Assembly (NCBI GenBank): GCA_964522505.1
Contig: CAZFWJ010000045.1
Coordinates: 1 to 29,475, forward strand
Reading direction: 5' to 3'
From: GYS-P2D sp964522505
GTDB taxonomy: Bacteria; Bacteroidota; Bacteroidia; Chitinophagales; Saprospiraceae
DNA length: 29,475 nucleotides
Part shown: positions 26,166 through 29,475 of the stretch, in pieces
Layout of the letters: the number at the start of each line of letters is the position of its first letter
How positions within the stretch are numbered: the stretch's first letter is position 1
Program-made: the position numbers and the translations under genes
The notes under the pieces: generated by a model
What the model was told of the DNA's origin: nothing
The model's input: only the letters and a program-made list of their open reading frames with translations
Databases searched by the model: none

Positions 26166-26393
26166 TTAGTGTTCATTAGTAAGGCATTCTTCACTAATAT
26201 TCTCTGAGCACCCAGGGCCACTTCCATTGTCATAACAAACATCCCCTGTTACAGACTTCCTACAATGGCCATCATTATTTTCTGCAGTAGAAGACACTTT
26301 ACAAGAAGTACAGACTGCTCCTATTGCATAAACGGAGCTAACACCAAAAATTAGAACGACACTAAACAAAATTCCTTTTAAATAATTTCTCAT
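26166..26393 (-). CDS. small secreted Cys-rich peptide (cassette A)
   Basis: A 75-residue precursor with a clear signal peptide (MRNYLKGILFSVVLIFGV onward) and probable cleavage after VYA at residue 23. The mature peptide of about 52 residues has six Cys, including a CTSC pair and a GSGPGC motif, and is acidic. Six Cys could make three disulfides. I know no family; the pairing of a small secreted peptide with a propeller lipoprotein recalls the NVEALA-peptide/BF3164-type neighbourhoods of Bacteroides, but the sequence is not that family. Transcription likely starts between the gene and the GACAAGTT repeats about 70 bases upstream. Confidence 0.8.
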   Translation of the reverse strand: MRNYLKGILFSVVLIFGVSSVYAIGAVCTSCKVSSTAENNDGHCRKSVTGDVCYDNGSGPGCSENISEECLTNEH

Positions 26394-26460
26394 AATTGAA
26401 TAGTTTAGTAAGTAATTAATTTGAAAATTAAATTAGGAATCTCAAGATACAATATTTCTT

Positions 26461-26481
26461 TTTGACAAGTTTTGACAAGTT
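26461..26481. promoter_or_regulatory. two TTTGACAAGT direct repeats, 10-bp period (cassette A)
   Basis: TTTGACAAGT occurs twice head to tail at 26461-26480 and continues into a T. The same element occurs three times upstream of the second cassette. On the minus strand it reads AACTTGTCAA repeats; the copy nearest the gene ends about 16 bases before a TATCTTG stretch resembling the Bacteroidota -7 element, so the repeat would overlap the -33 region. A binding site for an activator is the favoured reading. Confidence 0.7.
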
Positions 26482-26596
26482 AGTGCATCATCTCTAATTG
26501 AGGGCGCGATAAATGTATTTATTATTTAATCGAAGAATATGATTTAATCACCCTATCTTTCAATTGTTATATTGCGTTTATCAATTGAAGGTATTC

Positions 26597-26988
26597 ACGA
26601 ATCAATCGAATTGTAATATTTATCTCGTACTCATATCAATCTTGCTCCTGTATTCCAGCTCATTCTTATCAACCAAATAAAAGAAGAAACAATCTCATCT
26701 ACTGATCAGAAAATAGATCGCACAATCATCACAACTGAAGTAGGTATACAAGACATTACAAAAAAGTCATTCGATGAAAAGCTATTAGTTAATGGCACGA
26801 TAGAACCCTCAAGAGCGATTCAACTAAAAATGGATCGAGTAGGATTTCTCAAAGAATTCAATCTTGTAGATGGCAGGGCTGTAGCCCAATGATATTTAAT
26901 TGCTATGCAAGAATATCAAGAGTTACAACATGATCTATCCCTACTTTAGGCGGATTTTGAGCATGTGAAATTAGATCGAGATGAGTGA
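26597..26988 (+). pseudogene. truncated, decayed membrane-fusion-protein gene copy A
   Basis: It aligns over its full length with the frame at 29064-29456. Positions 26791-26874 match 29259-29342 at 80 of 84 bases. The start is ACG instead of GTG, in-frame stops occur at 26890-26892 (TGA) and 26947-26949 (TAG), and the frame is disturbed in the first third. It ends at the same codon as the other copy, and the bases after the stop still match. It is a non-functional 5' fragment of an RND-type membrane fusion protein gene. Confidence 0.9.
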
Positions 26989-27357
26989 CATATCTAGCTA
27001 CTTCTAACTCACCGCTACCCACGCACTCTTAGGTAACAGAGTTTGGATATCCGTTATCTAATATTTGCTACTTCAGTGACATATCTTTCCAGCTGGTTCA
27101 TTTTTATTACAACTCAAGAAATGAATCTTGATAACACCAAAACGTAGACACAACCATACGCTTTGAATCTGAATTATTTTATATTATTGTAGGTCGAATG
27201 ATACCAATGAGGCTTAGCTTAGCTGTAGCTGTTCACTTATGTTCTGAATAGAGGCTTTATCTCCAAGTAACATATAACATCTGGCTCATTTTATAGCCTA
27301 AACCGAACAGGGGAGCGGTTATAATCTAATTCTGGGCAATATGACTTATCCATTGAT
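26989..27357. other. gene-free junction between the two cassettes
   Basis: No gene is recognised. The first 19 bases still match the sequence at 29457-29475. The rest is the 3' flank of the second propeller gene; no clear terminator is seen. Confidence 0.5.
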
Positions 27358-28533
27358 CTATTCCGTTAAAGTAATTGCATAAAGTATAGGATTGTCACTT
27401 TCATTAGATCTTAATAGTGCATTGTCCAGATCATCAAATAGACCAAACTCATTCGATAAACCTTTATCAAGGTCAGAATAAATATCTCCTCCTTGCAAAT
27501 TGATAGCTCCGTAAAATTTTCCGCTACTAAATGAACCAGGAAAAAAATATCCAAATCGACCTTCGAGCTCTGATCCAAAGTTGAGTTCATCTATATTAAT
27601 CCAACTATTACTTCCTTTAAAATAAACAAGCGAAGCAAATCTTCCATTCAATTCATTTTTAGAATTGTTATAGTTATAAGTCAACCAGTGAAAATTATCA
27701 TTGCCACATATCGATAAGAAGCCTGAAAACACACGCTCTTTAAAGAACCATTCATTTATTAACTCAGTTGCTGGCATACTTCTGTAATTTTCAGGAAGAT
27801 TAAAATCACCGAAATCAAAGCAATGTAATACATTACCGTCTGCATTAAAATCATACAAACACTGATCTGTAGCGTGAACAAAAATATTATGTTCTGTGAT
27901 TATCAGTTGATTCCCTGATGATGATACTACTTGATTGAATTCTGAAGAATCCATAAAAAATGATGTATGTGCCTCTCCATCAAAGTCAACCAGCATATAG
28001 GCATTACAATCGGAATCATCGCATGGATCTGCTACCTTTATAATTATACGATCTTTATTCTGAGCGTGAAATATAGATGATGCTAAATATGGCAAATTTA
28101 TATGATCATTATAAATACCATCTGGGCTATAAATATTGACTCTCTTCTTATTTCGGTCTAACACTAAAAGACTGCCATTATCTTGAACAATCATCTTACC
28201 AAATCGATTAATTCCATTCTTAGAGTTAAACTCGGCTTTTATCGAGTTTATAAACTCACCTTTAGTCGTGAAAATAAAAATACCTGCACCAGCTGAATTT
28301 ATATCCATAATATAAACCCTATTATTTTCTACGATCAACTGATCTACAAAGCCGATATGCTCTCCATTTGGGCTTTGTAATTTTAGATAATCAATCTTCT
28401 CAATTCTGGGCTCAAGACTGTCAATGTCAGACTGCGTAAAATCAATATTAATAATATTTTCCTTTACATTCGAGATACATGAAATAAATAAACAAGCATT
28501 AAATAGGACTAAAAATGCACAGCGTATAGGCAT
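27358..28533 (-). CDS. six-bladed beta-propeller lipoprotein (cassette B)
   Basis: A 391-residue protein with an export signal ending near Cys19 (FISC), probably lipid-anchored. The mature part matches the TolB-like six-bladed-propeller lipoproteins of Bacteroidota: an opening block (IDSLEPRIEKIDYLKLQ, IGFVDQLIVENNRVYIMDI) followed by repeated blades (GAGIFIFTTKGEFINSI, GSLLVLDRNKKRVNIYSPDG, ADGNVLHCFDFGDF). Function unknown; such propellers may bind peptides or glycans. It is of the same size and orientation as the cassette A propeller and follows a Cys-rich peptide gene by 73 bases, but little residue similarity to the cassette A protein is visible. Confidence 0.82.
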   Translation of the reverse strand: MPIRCAFLVLFNACLFISCISNVKENIINIDFTQSDIDSLEPRIEKIDYLKLQSPNGEHIGFVDQLIVENNRVYIMDINSAGAGIFIFTTKGEFINSIKAEFNSKNGINRFGKMIVQDNGSLLVLDRNKKRVNIYSPDGIYNDHINLPYLASSIFHAQNKDRIIIKVADPCDDSDCNAYMLVDFDGEAHTSFFMDSSEFNQVVSSSGNQLIITEHNIFVHATDQCLYDFNADGNVLHCFDFGDFNLPENYRSMPATELINEWFFKERVFSGFLSICGNDNFHWLTYNYNNSKNELNGRFASLVYFKGSNSWINIDELNFGSELEGRFGYFFPGSFSSGKFYGAINLQGGDIYSDLDKGLSNEFGLFDDLDNALLRSNESDNPILYAITLTE

Positions 28534-28569
28534 ATAAAGAGCAGCACTTATTATAAAATAGGATTAATT

Positions 28570-28600
28570 ATGGAGAGAAATAAAAGATATTTCTCTCCAT
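28570..28600 (-). repeat. perfect 13-bp inverted repeat between peptide B and propeller B
   Basis: Arms ATGGAGAGAAATA and its complement with loop AAAGA, starting six bases after the peptide stop codon. Unlike the cassette A hairpin it lacks an immediate T tract on the minus strand, so it may act as a 3' mRNA-stabilising structure rather than a terminator. The sequence is unrelated to the cassette A hairpin but the place is the same. Confidence 0.85.
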
Positions 28601-28606
28601 TAGCAA

Positions 28607-28828
28607 TTATTGACTTGGGCCATTTCCAGTTCCGGGGCCACAAGCTCCAGAACCTAGAGTTTCACAACTGTTAGAAACTACGGCACAATCGCCTCCAGAT
28701 ACAGCACATGGCCAAGAACACCTTCTATTGGCATCATACTGTGATCTATAATCAAGTGCCATGATCTCTCCAGAGATGAACATAAGTAAAAAAATAAACG
28801 CAAAACCTCTCATCAATACTGATTTCAT
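28607..28828 (-). CDS. small secreted Cys-rich peptide (cassette B)
   Basis: A 73-residue precursor with a signal peptide (RGFAFIFLLMF core) and probable cleavage after IMA at about residue 24. The mature peptide of about 49 residues has five Cys, in RRCSWPC, GGDC, SNSC and GSGAC, and ends in a Gly/Pro-rich tail (GPGTGNGPSQ). It shares with the cassette A peptide the size, the signal, a paired N-terminal Cys-x2/3-Cys and a GSG[PA] motif, but little else. An odd number of Cys allows a free thiol, an intermolecular bond or a thioether-type modification. The start at 28828 has an A-rich upstream context; a second ATG lies five codons in. Confidence 0.78.
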   Translation of the reverse strand: MKSVLMRGFAFIFLLMFISGEIMALDYRSQYDANRRCSWPCAVSGGDCAVVSNSCETLGSGACGPGTGNGPSQ

Positions 28829-28922
28829 AATATTATTTTTAGAGATATTAGGATGAATTCATTATAGGCATTCCTATACAGAAATCTTTATCAATATAAT
28901 TATATTTACTATTCAATTATAG

Positions 28923-28950
28923 GACAAGTTTTGACAAGTTTTGACAAGTT
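28923..28950. promoter_or_regulatory. three GACAAGTT direct repeats, 10-bp period (cassette B)
   Basis: GACAAGTT at 28923-28930, 28933-28940 and 28943-28950, separated by TT, about 95 bases upstream of the peptide B start and about 115 bases from the divergent MFP fragment. It is the same element as at 26461-26481 with one more copy. The exact 10-base period places each copy on the same face of the helix. Confidence 0.75.
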
Positions 28951-29063
28951 ATTGGATCTAAGCGATAATAATACATAAAGATTAATAGTGAATTTTCATA
29001 CTCCTAATTCATACTTACTCTCTCAGAAAAATCTATATTTAAGTACATCAATAACCGCCATTT

Positions 29064-29456
29064 GTGAATCGATTAGATCACCCGCTAAGTTTACTCATAC
29101 TACTAATAGTCATATTGCAATCCTGTTCTTTCTTACAAAGCGCAGAAAAAGAAGAGACTAACCCTTCTACTCATCAGACAACCGATCATGCAATCATCAC
29201 AACAGAAGTAGATATACAAGGCATCACAAAAATGCCATTCGATAAAAAACTGATCGTCAATGGCACGATAGAACCCTCAAGAGCGAGTCAACTAAAAATG
29301 GATCGAGGAGGATTGCTCAAAGAATTCAATCTTGTAAATGGCGGTGATATAGCACTAGGTCAATTAATTGCTCAGTTAGAGCAGCAAGAGTTGGAACATG
29401 ATCTATCTCTACTCAAGGCTGATTATGTGCAAGTGAAATTAGATCGAGATGAGTAA
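29064..29456 (+). pseudogene. truncated RND-type membrane fusion protein gene copy B
   Basis: A 130-codon frame from GTG with a lipoprotein signal (ILQSC, Cys21) and the first part of a periplasmic adaptor: IVNGTIEPSRASQLKMDRGG, then LVNGGDIALGQLIAQLEQQELEHDLSLLKADY, the usual barrel-sandwich start and entry into the helical hairpin. Complete family members have about 350-400 residues, so roughly two thirds are missing; the stop comes right where the hairpin begins. The frame is intact, but its truncation point is shared with the decayed copy at 26597-26988, so it was truncated before duplication and is probably non-functional. A small secreted remnant protein cannot be excluded. Confidence 0.75.
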
Positions 29457-29475
29457 CATATCTAGCTACATCTAA

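Noticed and set aside
28923..28950. TTGACA inside the repeats as plus-strand sigma70 -35 boxes
   Set aside because: Bacteroidota promoters use a different -33/-7 consensus, and the downstream plus-strand reading frame is a truncated gene copy. The exact 10-base repetition fits protein binding better.
26461..28950. CRISPR array suggested by short direct repeats
   Set aside because: The repeat unit is only 10 bases with no unique spacers, and there are only two and three units. No cas gene is present.

Overview
The window looks like chromosome of a Bacteroidota bacterium, probably a marine or otherwise free-living member of the Cytophagia/Saprospiria type. No rRNA or other phylogenetic marker is present, so the rank is inference. 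The evidence is the gene content: many lipoproteins with a Cys right after the signal peptide, an SCO/cytochrome c cluster, a CRY-DASH photolyase, DUF389 and DUF2911 proteins, a FadL-like porin, an M57 HEIGH protease, a ThuA/PQQ-dehydrogenase/cytochrome c fusion, DUF4221 and six-bladed-propeller lipoproteins. Starts sit in A-rich contexts without obvious Shine-Dalgarno sites.

Layout. 126-1976 (-): a secreted/anchored sulfatase preceded by a small membrane protein, with a 30-bp palindrome between them. 2476-3858 (-): a three-gene overlapping operon of lipoprotein, SCO copper chaperone and cytochrome c. 3920-5353 (+): CRY-DASH. 5390-8194 (-): iodotyrosine-deiodinase-like flavoprotein, LolD ATPase and a DUF389 membrane protein. 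8724-10088 (+): a vanadium-haloperoxidase-type lipoprotein, followed by a decayed copy of its own 3' end and a second terminator. 10541-15340 (-): HEIGH metallopeptidase lipoprotein and a 1149-residue ThuA-PQQ dehydrogenase-PKD-cytochrome c protein. 15424-16167 (-): MenG/UbiE. 16714-19334 (-): TonB-C-like protein, NTF2-like protein and FadL-like outer-membrane protein. This cluster is divergent from 19501-20352 (+), a membrane-spanning winged-helix regulator, with three helically phased TGTAAA repeats between them. 20371-21210 (+): EamA exporter. 21211-22136: a long gene-free stretch carrying a 55-bp-arm inverted repeat. 22137-23225 (+): a double DUF2911 protein with a strong terminator.

From about 23.4 kb to the end the window becomes an AT-rich accessory island. 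It contains two successive cassettes of the same plan on the minus strand: GACAAGTT direct repeats with a 10-bp period, a small secreted Cys-rich peptide gene, a perfect inverted repeat, and a six-bladed beta-propeller lipoprotein gene. Divergent from each is a truncated copy of an RND-type membrane-fusion-protein gene, cut at the same codon. Just downstream of the first cassette is an orphan C-terminal SPASM-like cysteine domain resembling the peptide maturases of Bacteroidota grasp-with-spasm systems, overlapping a secreted protein of unknown function. The flanking MFP fragments are nearly identical at DNA level (80 of 84 bases in one stretch), while the peptides and propellers have little residue similarity. 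This is the best candidate in the window for an undescribed, diversifying secreted-peptide system.
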